Origin: Methylomonas sp.
GTDB taxonomy: Bacteria > Pseudomonadota > Gammaproteobacteria > Methylococcales > Methylomonadaceae
Assembly (NCBI GenBank): GCA_026988195.1
Contig: JALSLS010000363.1
Span: 1-10,091, forward strand
DNA: 10,091 bases
Direction: 5' to 3'
Program-made: the position numbers and the translations under genes
The notes under the pieces: generated by a model
The model's database searches: none
Seen by the model: only the letters and a program-made list of their open reading frames with translations
Told to the model about the DNA's origin: nothing
Shown here: one piece after another, positions 1 to 7,597 of the stretch
Layout of the letters: each line of letters starts with the position of its first letter
Numbering within the stretch: position 1 is the first letter of the stretch

Positions 1-1025
1 GCTGTTTTTGTCCAACTCACATTGACCATTGAATTTTCATCTGAATATTTCAAGGCATTGGTGATTAAGTTTGAAAACGCACTGCGTAAATCCTGCTCCT
101 CACCCATAATATTAAGGTTTTGCTCAATATCAAATTTAATTCGGAGGGGTGCTATTTCTAAACAGATTTTATTAATTAGAATACTTGTTTCAACGCAGTC
201 AACTTGCTTTTTCTTAGTTTCTAAGCGGGCAAGTAGCAATAGATCATCTACTAAGTATTGCATACGGTCTGTTTGTGCCGTCATTTGCTTTAATGATGCT
301 GTCAACATAGTTGATTGGTCATCATCCATATCTTGTAGTGTTTCAAGATAGCCTTTTAATACGGTTAAAGGGGTTCTAAGTTCATGTGAGATATTATCAA
401 CAAAGTTTTTCCGCATGGCTTCCATGATCTTTTGTTGTGTTACATCATGGGCAATAATAAGGTGTTTACCATCAGCATAAGCGACTATTTTATATTGTAA
501 AATAATACTATTATTTTTGGGTGAGGGTAAAACCAGAGTTGCGTTATCATCCCTCTGTTTAAGAAAGGCTACAAACTCAGGTGCTCTGACTAAATTATCA
601 ATACGCTGGCCTTTATCTGATTTTTTTATACCTAGAACTAATTTTGCGAGTTTATTTGACCATTCAATTTCATCATGATCGCCTAAGACAACAGCGGCAT
701 CAGGCAAAACATCGGTAGATTTACGGAATTGCTCAATGATTTTTCCTAGCGTTTTCTTACGTTTCTTTTCTTTTTGCTTAATGCGGTGAAAATGATAATA
801 AATATCTCCCCAAACACCTGTTCCTAAAGGCAGTCGGCCGCTAGCACCATGGCTTAACCATTGTTCTAAACGATATAATAAAATAGCTTGCCTAGTCAGT
901 ATACCTAATAAAATAAACAGAGCCATATGTATAAAATAACCCACAAAATGACTTAATATTGCGGCAATAATAATGAATAAGACTATATAAGCTACTTCTT
1001 TACGCCAAAACCATAAAACTTTCAT
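1..1025 (-). CDS. phoR: Phosphate regulon sensor histidine kinase PhoR (partial, C-terminus beyond the left edge)
   Basis: This is the inner-membrane kinase that senses phosphate status through the Pst/PhoU complex and phosphorylates or dephosphorylates PhoB. Translating from the ATG at 1025 gives 341 codons without a stop. Two hydrophobic segments (about residues 12-30 and 32-50) form a short hairpin with almost no periplasmic part, as is typical of PhoR. A basic linker (84-92) leads to a PAS-like domain (about 100-198). The HisKA domain follows, with the H-box NISHELRTPLT and phospho-acceptor His214. The N-box begins near residue 320 with NLITNALKYS, and the G-boxes are cut off. The gene starts 2 bp after the phoB stop and shows no good Shine-Dalgarno, so translation is probably coupled to phoB. 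Family assignment is firm; only the end is missing. Confidence 0.95.
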   Translation of the reverse strand, partial: MKVLWFWRKEVAYIVLFIIIAAILSHFVGYFIHMALFILLGILTRQAILLYRLEQWLSHGASGRLPLGTGVWGDIYYHFHRIKQKEKKRKKTLGKIIEQFRKSTDVLPDAAVVLGDHDEIEWSNKLAKLVLGIKKSDKGQRIDNLVRAPEFVAFLKQRDDNATLVLPSPKNNSIILQYKIVAYADGKHLIIAHDVTQQKIMEAMRKNFVDNISHELRTPLTVLKGYLETLQDMDDDQSTMLTASLKQMTAQTDRMQYLVDDLLLLARLETKKKQVDCVETSILINKICLEIAPLRIKFDIEQNLNIMGEEQDLRSAFSNLITNALKYSDENSMVNVSWTKT

Positions 1026-1027
1026 TA

Positions 1028-1720
1028 TTAAAGCACTGAAAAACGATAGCCAAATCCCCTAACCGTCTGGATTAATTCATCCTTATTATAATCTTTAAGG
1101 ATTTTTCTTAAGCGTCTAATATGCACATCAACTGTTCTTTCTTCAATATAGGCACTGCGCCCCCAGACCTGATCTAGTAATTGAGTTCTGCTATATACAT
1201 TGTCTTGATGAGTCATAAAAAACTGCATCAATTTAAACTCAGTAGGGCTGATAACAACAACTTTATTATTAATAGTGATGCGGTGCTTATTAACATCTAG
1301 AGCAATCTCATCTACTTTTAATATTTCTTCTTCTATATTCTTTCCACTGCGTCTTAGTACGGCTTTAATCCTAGCAATTAATTCCTTAGGTGAAAAAGGT
1401 TTGGTCATATAATCATCTGCACCAATCTCAAGCCCCCTTACCTTATCTTCTTCTTCGCCTCTAGCCGTCAGTAAAATGATGGGTAGTGCCTTATATAAAT
1501 CATCTTGTTTTAACCGCCTGGCCAACTCAACCCCACTTATACCAGGTAACATCCAATCAAGTAAAATTAAATCAGGCATTGCATTGTCAGCAAGTGAAAG
1601 TTGAGCCTCTTCAGCACTAGCAACAGCAATAACGGATAATGAGGCTTGCTCCAGTACCATCACTAACATTTCCCTGATGGCATCTTCATCCTCTACAACA
1701 AGTATATTTAAAGTGCTCAT
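1028..1720 (-). CDS. phoB: Phosphate regulon response regulator PhoB
   Basis: This 230-residue OmpR/PhoB-family transcription factor is the usual length. The receiver domain (about 4-120) has acidic pocket Glu10/Asp11, phospho-acceptor Asp55 in LLDWMLPG, Thr85 in LLTARG and Lys107 in MTKPF. The C-terminal winged helix (about 130-228) contains the typical SPTEFKLM segment, the recognition-helix region RTVDVHIRRLRKIL (195-208) and the RGFGYRF hairpin. It should bind the direct-repeat Pho boxes seen in front of pstS and pstC. The ATG overlaps the phoU stop as ATGA, and only an A-rich stretch lies in front of it, so translation probably depends on ribosomes finishing phoU. No separate Pho box lies immediately upstream, so autoregulation would come from read-through of the pst unit. 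Confidence 0.97.
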   Translation of the reverse strand: MSTLNILVVEDEDAIREMLVMVLEQASLSVIAVASAEEAQLSLADNAMPDLILLDWMLPGISGVELARRLKQDDLYKALPIILLTARGEEEDKVRGLEIGADDYMTKPFSPKELIARIKAVLRRSGKNIEEEILKVDEIALDVNKHRITINNKVVVISPTEFKLMQFFMTHQDNVYSRTQLLDQVWGRSAYIEERTVDVHIRRLRKILKDYNKDELIQTVRGFGYRFSVL

Positions 1721-2430
1721 TTTTTTATTTTATGTTCTAATTCTTCTTGTTTTAAGTGCCTTACATCATCACCTTTAACAATATAGACCACATGCTCGCA
1801 AATATTACAGGCATGATCCCCTATTCTTTCTAAAGCTCTAGCAGTCCAAAGTACATCAAGCATACGGGTTATATTTCTAGGGTCTTCCATCATCTGGGTA
1901 ATTAACTGACGGATAATACTGGTGTATTCTCTATCTACTTTTTCATCCTTGCGAGTAATTTTTGCTACACTTTCAATATCCATACGAGCAAAAGCATCTA
2001 AACTACCATTTAGCATACCTTTAACCATTTCAACCAGGTGATTTAATTCATGATATTGGTCATGATAATAATCGGTGGCATCTAAACGAATCGCCATTTT
2101 TGCAATACGCCCCGCTTCATCACCTATACGCTCTAAATCGGTAATGACTTTAATGACAGAAATAAGCATACGCAGGTCAATGGCTGTTGGTTGGCGCCTA
2201 GCAATAATTTCAATACAATCATGATCAATTTCCATTTCTAGGTTATTAACCGTATCATCTTGTTGTAATACTTTTTCCGCTAACTCCTGATCACTGGTGA
2301 TAAAGGCGAGTACAGCTTGTTCCATTTGTTGTTGAACCAGTCCCCCCATAGTGAGTACTTTATGTCTTACATTCTCCATTTCTTCATCAAAAAGATGAGA
2401 AATATGTTGCCCGCTTGCTCTATTTTCCAT
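1717..2430 (-). CDS. phoU: Phosphate transport accessory and signalling protein PhoU
   Basis: PhoU is a cytoplasmic all-alpha protein that links the Pst transporter to PhoR, keeping the kinase quiet when phosphate is plentiful and restraining Pst uptake. The 237 residues match the usual length. Two PhoU repeats are visible (about 20-110 and 127-215). Each ends with the metal-binding signature: DLERIGDEA at 98-106 and ALERIGDHA at 199-207. The QPTAIDLR stretch (80-87) is also typical. The ATG overlaps the pstB stop as TAATG, and GGGGAG lies 9 bases upstream inside pstB, so this gene has a strong ribosome site of its own besides coupling. It sits between the transporter ATPase and phoB, as expected for the transport-to-signal link. 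Confidence 0.97.
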   Translation of the reverse strand: MENRASGQHISHLFDEEMENVRHKVLTMGGLVQQQMEQAVLAFITSDQELAEKVLQQDDTVNNLEMEIDHDCIEIIARRQPTAIDLRMLISVIKVITDLERIGDEAGRIAKMAIRLDATDYYHDQYHELNHLVEMVKGMLNGSLDAFARMDIESVAKITRKDEKVDREYTSIIRQLITQMMEDPRNITRMLDVLWTARALERIGDHACNICEHVVYIVKGDDVRHLKQEELEHKIKK

Positions 2431-3257
2431 TAGCCGTATCTCCCCGTAATATAGTCTTCTGTTTGTTTCTTTGTTGGATTAGTAAATAAATTATTGGTTG
2501 GACCAAATTCAATGAGTTCCCCCATGTACATGAATGCAGTATAGTCAGAAACTCTAGCGGCCTGTTGCATATTATGGGTCACAATAACAATGGTATATTT
2601 TTCTTTCAACTCATGAATTAACTCTTCAATCTTTAAGGTTGAAATGGGGTCTAATGCTGATGCAGGTTCATCCAATAACATCACTTCCGGCTCAATCGCA
2701 ATTGCACGCGCAATAACCAGCCTTTGCTGTTGCCCCCCCGATAAGCCTAAAGCATTATCTTGTAAACGATCTTTTACTTCATCCCAAAGTGCTGCGCCAC
2801 GCAATGATTTCTCAACGGTTTCATCCAGTGTTCTACGGTCATTTATACCTTGAATACGTAAACCATAAGCGACGTTTTCGTAAATTGACTTAGGGAATGG
2901 GTTGGGCTTTTGAAATACCATACCAACGCGTCTACGAAGATCAGCTACATTGACGGCTTTATCGTAAATATCTTCCCCATCGAGTAGTATTTTTCCATCT
3001 ATTCTTGCACTATCAACTAAGTCATTCATCCGGTTGATACTTCTTAACAAAGTCGATTTACCACAGCCACTCGGCCCAATATAAGCGGTCACCTTTTTTC
3101 TAGCCATCTCCATATTGACATTAAAAAGTGCCTGCTTTTCACCATAAAACAAGTTTAAATCTTTAACTTGTATACAGGTATCAGGGTTTTCATTATTATT
3201 TTCTACCGCTTTTGCTATGGATCCCATATCAATTGCATGTGTTTTTTGTTCAGTCAT
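2430..3257 (-). CDS. pstB: Phosphate ABC transporter ATP-binding protein PstB
   Basis: This is the cytoplasmic ATPase that powers phosphate import through PstC/PstA. All nucleotide-binding motifs are intact in the 275 residues: Walker A GPSGCGKST (61-69), Q-loop Gln116 in VFQKPNPFP, signature LSGGQ (172-176), Walker B with catalytic Glu197 in MLLDEP, D-loop SALD, and H-loop His228 in VTHNM. The QKPNPFPKSIYENVAYGLR segment and the C-terminal TEDYITGRYG are diagnostic of PstB rather than other ABC ATPases. A non-conserved extension of roughly 25 residues precedes the fold. The gene is separated from pstA by 147 bp, the only real gap in the pstC-phoR series. The A-rich sequence before the ATG is at best a weak ribosome site. 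Confidence 0.98.
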   Translation of the reverse strand: MTEQKTHAIDMGSIAKAVENNNENPDTCIQVKDLNLFYGEKQALFNVNMEMARKKVTAYIGPSGCGKSTLLRSINRMNDLVDSARIDGKILLDGEDIYDKAVNVADLRRRVGMVFQKPNPFPKSIYENVAYGLRIQGINDRRTLDETVEKSLRGAALWDEVKDRLQDNALGLSGGQQQRLVIARAIAIEPEVMLLDEPASALDPISTLKIEELIHELKEKYTIVIVTHNMQQAARVSDYTAFMYMGELIEFGPTNNLFTNPTKKQTEDYITGRYG

Positions 3258-3341
3258 ATTGTTTAGTCTTTTTTCTTTGGTTTGAGACTTAATTCAGCTC
3301 AAGATTGATAAGGAACAGATTTTAGTAACTGTCCTCGTAGC

Positions 3342-3367
3342 CCCTTTTCCCAACTAGGGGGAGAGGG
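3342..3367. repeat. Imperfect GC-rich inverted repeat between pstA and pstB
   Basis: The left arm is CCCTTTTCCC (3342-3351) and the right arm is GGGAGAGGG (3359-3367), with a seven-base loop. As minus-strand RNA this folds into a hairpin with two runs of three G-C pairs separated by A-U pairs, one mismatch and a bulge. No U-run follows on the minus strand, so it does not look like an intrinsic terminator. The arms resemble the CCCTCTCCC/GGGAGAGGG type of dispersed intergenic palindrome found in many proteobacteria, which is a recollection and was not searched. It could stabilise the 3' end of an upstream pstCA message or dampen read-through into pstB-phoU-phoBR. The rest of the gap shows no clear promoter or Pho box. 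Confidence 0.55.
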
Positions 3368-3404
3368 TTTAAGAACACAATCTATGGGTGAGTAGTGGCA
3401 AGTT

Positions 3405-5063
3405 TTACATTCCTTCCAGCGCTCTGAATTTTTCTCGTAAATTATTTCTTATACTAATAGCAAACATATTTAAGCCAATAATGACCATCACTAATAATAA
3501 TGATGTTGCATAAACTAAAGGTCTTGCCGCTTCTACATTAGGGCTTTGAAAACCGACATCATAAATATGAAACCCCAAATGCATAAACTTTCTATCTAAA
3601 TGTAAAAAAGGGAAGTTACCATCTAAAGGTAATGTTGGTGCCAGTTTGACAACCCCAACTAACATTAGAGGAGCCACTTCGCCAGCAGCTCTTGCCACGG
3701 CTAGAATCAAACCTGTCATCATAGCGGGGCTTGCCATGGGTAGTACCGTACGCCATAAAGTTTCTACTTTGGTTGCGCCTAGTGCTAGGCTGCCCTCTCT
3801 AATAGATTTAGGAACTCTAGATAAACCCTCTTCTGTAGAAACAATAACCACAGGTAAGGTTAATAAAGCTAAAGTAAGCGATGCCCATAATAACCCAGGT
3901 GTACCAAATACCGGTGCAGGTGCTGCTTCTGGGAAGAATAATGCATCAATATTGCCACCTAAAATATAAACAAAGAAACCTAAACCAAAAATACCATAAA
4001 CAATCGAAGGTACACCTGCAAGGTTATTAACGGCTATACGGATAATGCGGGTGGTAAAACCTTGCTTAGCATATTCACGTAAATAAACTGCCGCAATAAC
4101 GCCTAGAGGCGTCACAATGACAGCCATTAACATCACCATCATCACCGTACCAAAGATAGCGGGAAAAATCCCCCCCTCGGTATTGGCTTCTCTAGGGTCT
4201 TCTGAAACAAAGTCTCCAAATTTTAAAATATACTGTCCCAATTTGGTAAAAACATTCATGCTATTGGGCCGAGTCATATGAACTATTGATTCTAAGGGGA
4301 TTTCTAACTCAGTTCCCGTTGATTCGCTAGCGACAAGGCTATCTCTTCTGATTTGTTTATACAAAACTGCTAACTGCTCTTGATAGCCTTTATATTCTTT
4401 ATCTAAGGCTGCTTTTTCACGGTCTTGGCTCTTAATGGCTTCAGCCGTCCACTCTCCTTTTAGCTCAAGGCTTTTCTGTTTAAGGCGTAAACGTTCAAAT
4501 TGATAATTAATAGAGCCAATTTCTTTTTTCTGTAAATGCTCAATTTCGTCAAATAGTTCCAGAGCTTGTTCAATTCTTTCTTGAGCAATAGGCCAGGCCT
4601 TTTCACCTGTAGCAATGACTTTGCCATTTTCTTTTACCGATACCAAGCGCCCATAAAAATTCCCCCATTCCCGCCTTTCAATAGCGATCATTTCATTGGG
4701 GTGCCTTTCTGATTGAATATTTTGCTGTTGTATCCAGCGAAAATCCATTCCAGAAATATCTCTATTGCCTGTTTTAATCAAATGTTGTATTAAGGTGTCG
4801 GTATTGTTTTTTAGTTTATAGCCCGACTCTTTAGCCATTTTTACAGACATAACACTGGTATCAACCAGTTCACCTACCACTAAGGTTTTTTTATCATTTT
4901 CTATATAACTATATTCGACAATATCGCTAGGCCAGAAATGACCTAAACCACGGACAGCAATCAGTATCAATAAACCCATCACCAAAATCATACAGGTGCT
5001 TACCGCTGCGGCATTTAACCAGACCCAAGGTGAGCCACTTTTAAACCAATCTTTAATCATCAT
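3405..5063 (-). CDS. pstA: Phosphate ABC transporter permease PstA, long form with periplasmic coiled-coil domain
   Basis: One of the two inner-membrane channel subunits for phosphate. The C-terminal part (about 297-540) is the MetI-type permease domain with five to six membrane segments. Its coupling (EAA) loop is at 411-442, containing GSLALGAT, and is followed by AVARAAGEVAPLMLVG, typical of PstA. At 552 residues it is nearly twice the E. coli length. The extra part is a first membrane segment (about 16-38) and a periplasmic region of about 250 residues (40-290), in which roughly 157-240 is rich in E, K, Q and L with coiled-coil character. Large PstA proteins of this layout are known in Pseudomonas and relatives. 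The ATG overlaps the pstC stop as ATGA; a second ATG is the next codon. No closely placed Shine-Dalgarno is seen, suggesting coupling. Confidence 0.95.
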   Translation of the reverse strand: MMIKDWFKSGSPWVWLNAAAVSTCMILVMGLLILIAVRGLGHFWPSDIVEYSYIENDKKTLVVGELVDTSVMSVKMAKESGYKLKNNTDTLIQHLIKTGNRDISGMDFRWIQQQNIQSERHPNEMIAIERREWGNFYGRLVSVKENGKVIATGEKAWPIAQERIEQALELFDEIEHLQKKEIGSINYQFERLRLKQKSLELKGEWTAEAIKSQDREKAALDKEYKGYQEQLAVLYKQIRRDSLVASESTGTELEIPLESIVHMTRPNSMNVFTKLGQYILKFGDFVSEDPREANTEGGIFPAIFGTVMMVMLMAVIVTPLGVIAAVYLREYAKQGFTTRIIRIAVNNLAGVPSIVYGIFGLGFFVYILGGNIDALFFPEAAPAPVFGTPGLLWASLTLALLTLPVVIVSTEEGLSRVPKSIREGSLALGATKVETLWRTVLPMASPAMMTGLILAVARAAGEVAPLMLVGVVKLAPTLPLDGNFPFLHLDRKFMHLGFHIYDVGFQSPNVEAARPLVYATSLLLVMVIIGLNMFAISIRNNLREKFRALEGM

Positions 5064-7333
5064 AGCGAACTGTACTTCTCTCTTAGGTTTTGACGAATTA
5101 ATTCAGCCAAGGTGTTAAAAACAAAGGTGAATAGAAATAAGACTAAAGCTGCTAAAAACAAGACTCTATAGTGTGTGCTGTCAACCTCGGACTCAGGCAT
5201 TTCTACTGCGATATTGGCGGATAAAGTCCGCATTCCCTGGAAGATACTTAAATCCATGACAGGGGTGTTTCCTGTTGCCATTAATACAATCATGGTTTCG
5301 CCTACTGCTCGACCAAAACCAATCATAACCGCTGAAAAAATACCTGGGCTTGCGGTTAATATCACCACTCGAACCAGTGTTTGCCAAGGTGTTGCACCTA
5401 GGGCAAGGGAACCGACGGTTAAATTTTTTGGCACACTAAAAATAGCATCTTCAGTAATAGAGAAAATAGTTGGGATGACTGCAAATCCCATGGCTAAACC
5501 TACAACCAATGAGTTACGTTGGTCATAGCCAATACCAAATGAATCATTCATCCAGACTCGCATATCACCGGCAAAACATAAAGACTCAATTAGCGGGCTA
5601 ATAGCAAATGCAAACCAGGCTGAAATAAGAATAACAGGGATAAGTAAAGCTGCATCCCAGCCGTTAGCTACTCGATGACGAATAGCCTTTGGTAATAATT
5701 GCCAGCAATAAGCAAAAATCATCACGCCTAGCGGCACAATCATAAATAAAGAAAATATACCGACTAAATTAGCTTCAACAAAGGGCGCTAACCATAAGCC
5801 CGCGAGAAACCCTAGAATTACCGTAGGTAATGCTTCCATCAGTTCAATACTTGGTTTTACATAGCTTCTCATTGCTGGAGCCATAAAATAAGCAGTATAA
5901 ATAGCTCCCATAATGGCAAGTGGAATAGCGACCATCATGGCGTAAAATGCCGCTTTTAATGTGCCAAACACTAAAGGCGTTAAACTCATTTTAGGTTCAA
6001 AATCATTACTCGCAGATGATGATTGCCAAATATAATCTGGTTTTGGGTAACTTTCGTACCAAACTTCTTTCCAGATTGAATCAAAAGAGACATCAGGGTG
6101 CTCATTATGAACCTGCCAAAAACTGATTTGATTGTCTGCAGTTTGTAGCAAAAAGGCATTTGCTCTTGGTGATTGAGTCAAATAAACAGGCATTGATTGA
6201 GAAACACTCTGTTTAATAAGCTCTCTTTCCGCTGTTGAATGGTAAATACCCACCATACCATTGGCATCAGCAGTCATAAAACCTTTACGACGTTGCTCTG
6301 AGTTGATAGAAACAATGGCAACATCCGAGACTTTGAATGACCTTAAATTTTGCATTACCTGTTGATTTTTGTCATCGCGGATCATCGTCCACTGAGTCAC
6401 TAACCCGGTAGTATCACCAATCAATAAGGATATTTCAGCATTTAGAAATGTCAAATTGCTAATCTCAGAGCCATTTTCTGTTACAGACAAGTACTGAATT
6501 AATTCAGGATTTGATTTGTCCGCAATGCTATAAACACTTAAATAACCCTTTTTACTGGCTAAATACATTAAGCGTTGTTCTTTTTCAACCAGTAAATAGT
6601 CAACATTCATGGTTCCTAAATTTAAAGTTGATGTGGTCTGCTCAAGGTTATCCTCTCCAAAAAGAGATTCTTCTTTGCTATAACTACTTAAAACAAGCCG
6701 GTTATCTGCAGTAATGGCGACTACCGTAGTGACTTCCTCTTCAATTTTAACGGTTATCTTTTCTAAAGCCTGACCGTCATTATCAATTAGTAAGGCTTGT
6801 TTACCCATGGGGTATTCAATAACCGGAGTAATTAAACGTTGATCATTAGGGTAGCTAATTTTATAAGCATGTTTAGCTATAATAGCTCGGCCATCAGATA
6901 AACCATAAACAATAACACCTGTAGCAGGCGCTCCCTGAGAAAAACTGGTGATTTCTGCGTTTTCAGGAATTGCTAATGATTTTATCGATAAGGTTTGACC
7001 TGACTCTACTTTAAAGAAAATTGCTTTTCCTTGATCGGTAAACCTAACAGCAACCTCATTCTGTTCTTCCATTGCTAACAGCAGAGTCTTACCTGTTTGT
7101 ATTTCAGGCACACTATATTGTGATATAGATTCTACCTCAGCGTCACCAAATAAAGGGTACACAACATAAAGCAGATAAAAGAAAATCATCAGAATGGCAA
7201 CAATAACGCCAAGACCGCCGAGTACGACGGCCTTACCTGCGACATTATCTTTGATTAGCCGCCAGCGTTGATGGCGAGTCAATGTTCCATGCTGGAACAA
7301 AGAGGGGGTTTGGTTATTATTTAAGTCAGTCAT
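5060..7333 (-). CDS. pstC: Phosphate ABC transporter permease PstC, long form with WD40-like periplasmic domain
   Basis: The partner permease of PstA. The MetI-type permease domain occupies about residues 449-750, with the coupling loop around 628-660 (GSLALGAT again) and IGFGRAVGETMIVLMATGN after it. At 757 residues it is more than twice the E. coli protein. A membrane segment at about 35-61 is followed by roughly 385 periplasmic residues. Seven stretches there share a hydrophobic strand, a D/N-G-type turn and a second strand ending in an aromatic (about 92-109, 139-155, 202-218, 253-270, 301-316, 349-365, 392-408), the pattern of a WD40-like seven-bladed propeller; the fold is inferred. The start lies right behind a Pho-box promoter and has no Shine-Dalgarno; the predicted transcript begins at or next to the ATG. 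Confidence 0.95.
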   Translation of the reverse strand: MTDLNNNQTPSLFQHGTLTRHQRWRLIKDNVAGKAVVLGGLGVIVAILMIFFYLLYVVYPLFGDAEVESISQYSVPEIQTGKTLLLAMEEQNEVAVRFTDQGKAIFFKVESGQTLSIKSLAIPENAEITSFSQGAPATGVIVYGLSDGRAIIAKHAYKISYPNDQRLITPVIEYPMGKQALLIDNDGQALEKITVKIEEEVTTVVAITADNRLVLSSYSKEESLFGEDNLEQTTSTLNLGTMNVDYLLVEKEQRLMYLASKKGYLSVYSIADKSNPELIQYLSVTENGSEISNLTFLNAEISLLIGDTTGLVTQWTMIRDDKNQQVMQNLRSFKVSDVAIVSINSEQRRKGFMTADANGMVGIYHSTAERELIKQSVSQSMPVYLTQSPRANAFLLQTADNQISFWQVHNEHPDVSFDSIWKEVWYESYPKPDYIWQSSSASNDFEPKMSLTPLVFGTLKAAFYAMMVAIPLAIMGAIYTAYFMAPAMRSYVKPSIELMEALPTVILGFLAGLWLAPFVEANLVGIFSLFMIVPLGVMIFAYCWQLLPKAIRHRVANGWDAALLIPVILISAWFAFAISPLIESLCFAGDMRVWMNDSFGIGYDQRNSLVVGLAMGFAVIPTIFSITEDAIFSVPKNLTVGSLALGATPWQTLVRVVILTASPGIFSAVMIGFGRAVGETMIVLMATGNTPVMDLSIFQGMRTLSANIAVEMPESEVDSTHYRVLFLAALVLFLFTFVFNTLAELIRQNLREKYSSL

Positions 7334-7339
7334 AAGACT

Positions 7340-7406
7340 AGTTTAAAAAAGAAATATGACAGGTACATGACATTAATGTGACATTAATGTGACATTAATG
7401 TGACAG
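7340..7406 (-). promoter_or_regulatory. Expanded Pho box (five half-sites) and -10 element of the pstC promoter
   Basis: Read on the minus strand, five PhoB half-sites follow each other in strict 11-bp register: CTGTCAC (7406-7400), ATGTCAC (7395-7389), ATGTCAC (7384-7378), ATGTCAT (7373-7367) and CTGTCAT (7362-7356). The four-base spacers are ATTA three times and GTAC once. The consensus half-site in enterics is CTGTCAT with 11-bp spacing, so the match is strong. Ten bases after the last half-site comes TAAACT (7345-7340). This is the same spacing as between the Pho box and the -10 of E. coli phoA, as remembered. The predicted start point is about 7333, the A of the pstC ATG. On the plus strand the unit TGACATTAATG is perfectly repeated three times (7368-7400). 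Confidence 0.9.
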
Positions 7407-7464
7407 CGGAGGTGAAGAGGTGGTTAATCAGCTGGATTGCATAAAGTAGTCAGATTTTAAACAT

Positions 7465-7499
7465 AAAAAAGCCAAAAGTCACAAAGGCAACTTTTGGCT
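7465..7499 (-). terminator. Rho-independent terminator after pstS
   Basis: A perfect 10-bp inverted repeat (7470-7479 with 7490-7499; core GCCAAAAGT/ACTTTTGGC) with a ten-base loop is followed on the minus strand by a run of six T (7470-7465). It lies about 100 bp past the pstS stop and upstream of the pstC Pho boxes. pstS should therefore be made mostly as a single-gene message, with pstC started afresh. This is a common way of producing much more binding protein than permease. Confidence 0.9.
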
Positions 7500-7597
7500 C
7501 AACTTTAATAAAATAAGCTATTTCTCTTGAGAGGATAGTTATTTTACAACGTCCCTGTGGCACATCCTTATGCCGATCCTATTCTTTTGCAAAAAAA

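Noticed and set aside
22..351. A plus-strand reading frame of 109 codons near the left edge
   Set aside because: It lies antisense within the phoR kinase domain, whose minus-strand reading shows H- and N-boxes; the plus-strand product has no recognisable features.
3300..3335. Possible Pho box in the pstA-pstB gap (CTGTCC and CTGTTC-like words on the two strands)
   Set aside because: The words are on opposite strands, not in 11-bp direct-repeat spacing, and lack a suitably placed -10.
5175..5528. Plus-strand frames within pstC (5175-5528, 6511-6714), pstA (3646-3969) and pstB (2644-2853), and a minus-strand alternate frame at 5193-5387
   Set aside because: All overlap well-supported permease or ATPase coding sequence and show no family motif or ribosome site.
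7368..7400. Three identical 11-bp units as a CRISPR-like or phage-like repeat
   Set aside because: The units are contiguous, far too short, and match PhoB half-sites in phase upstream of a pst gene.
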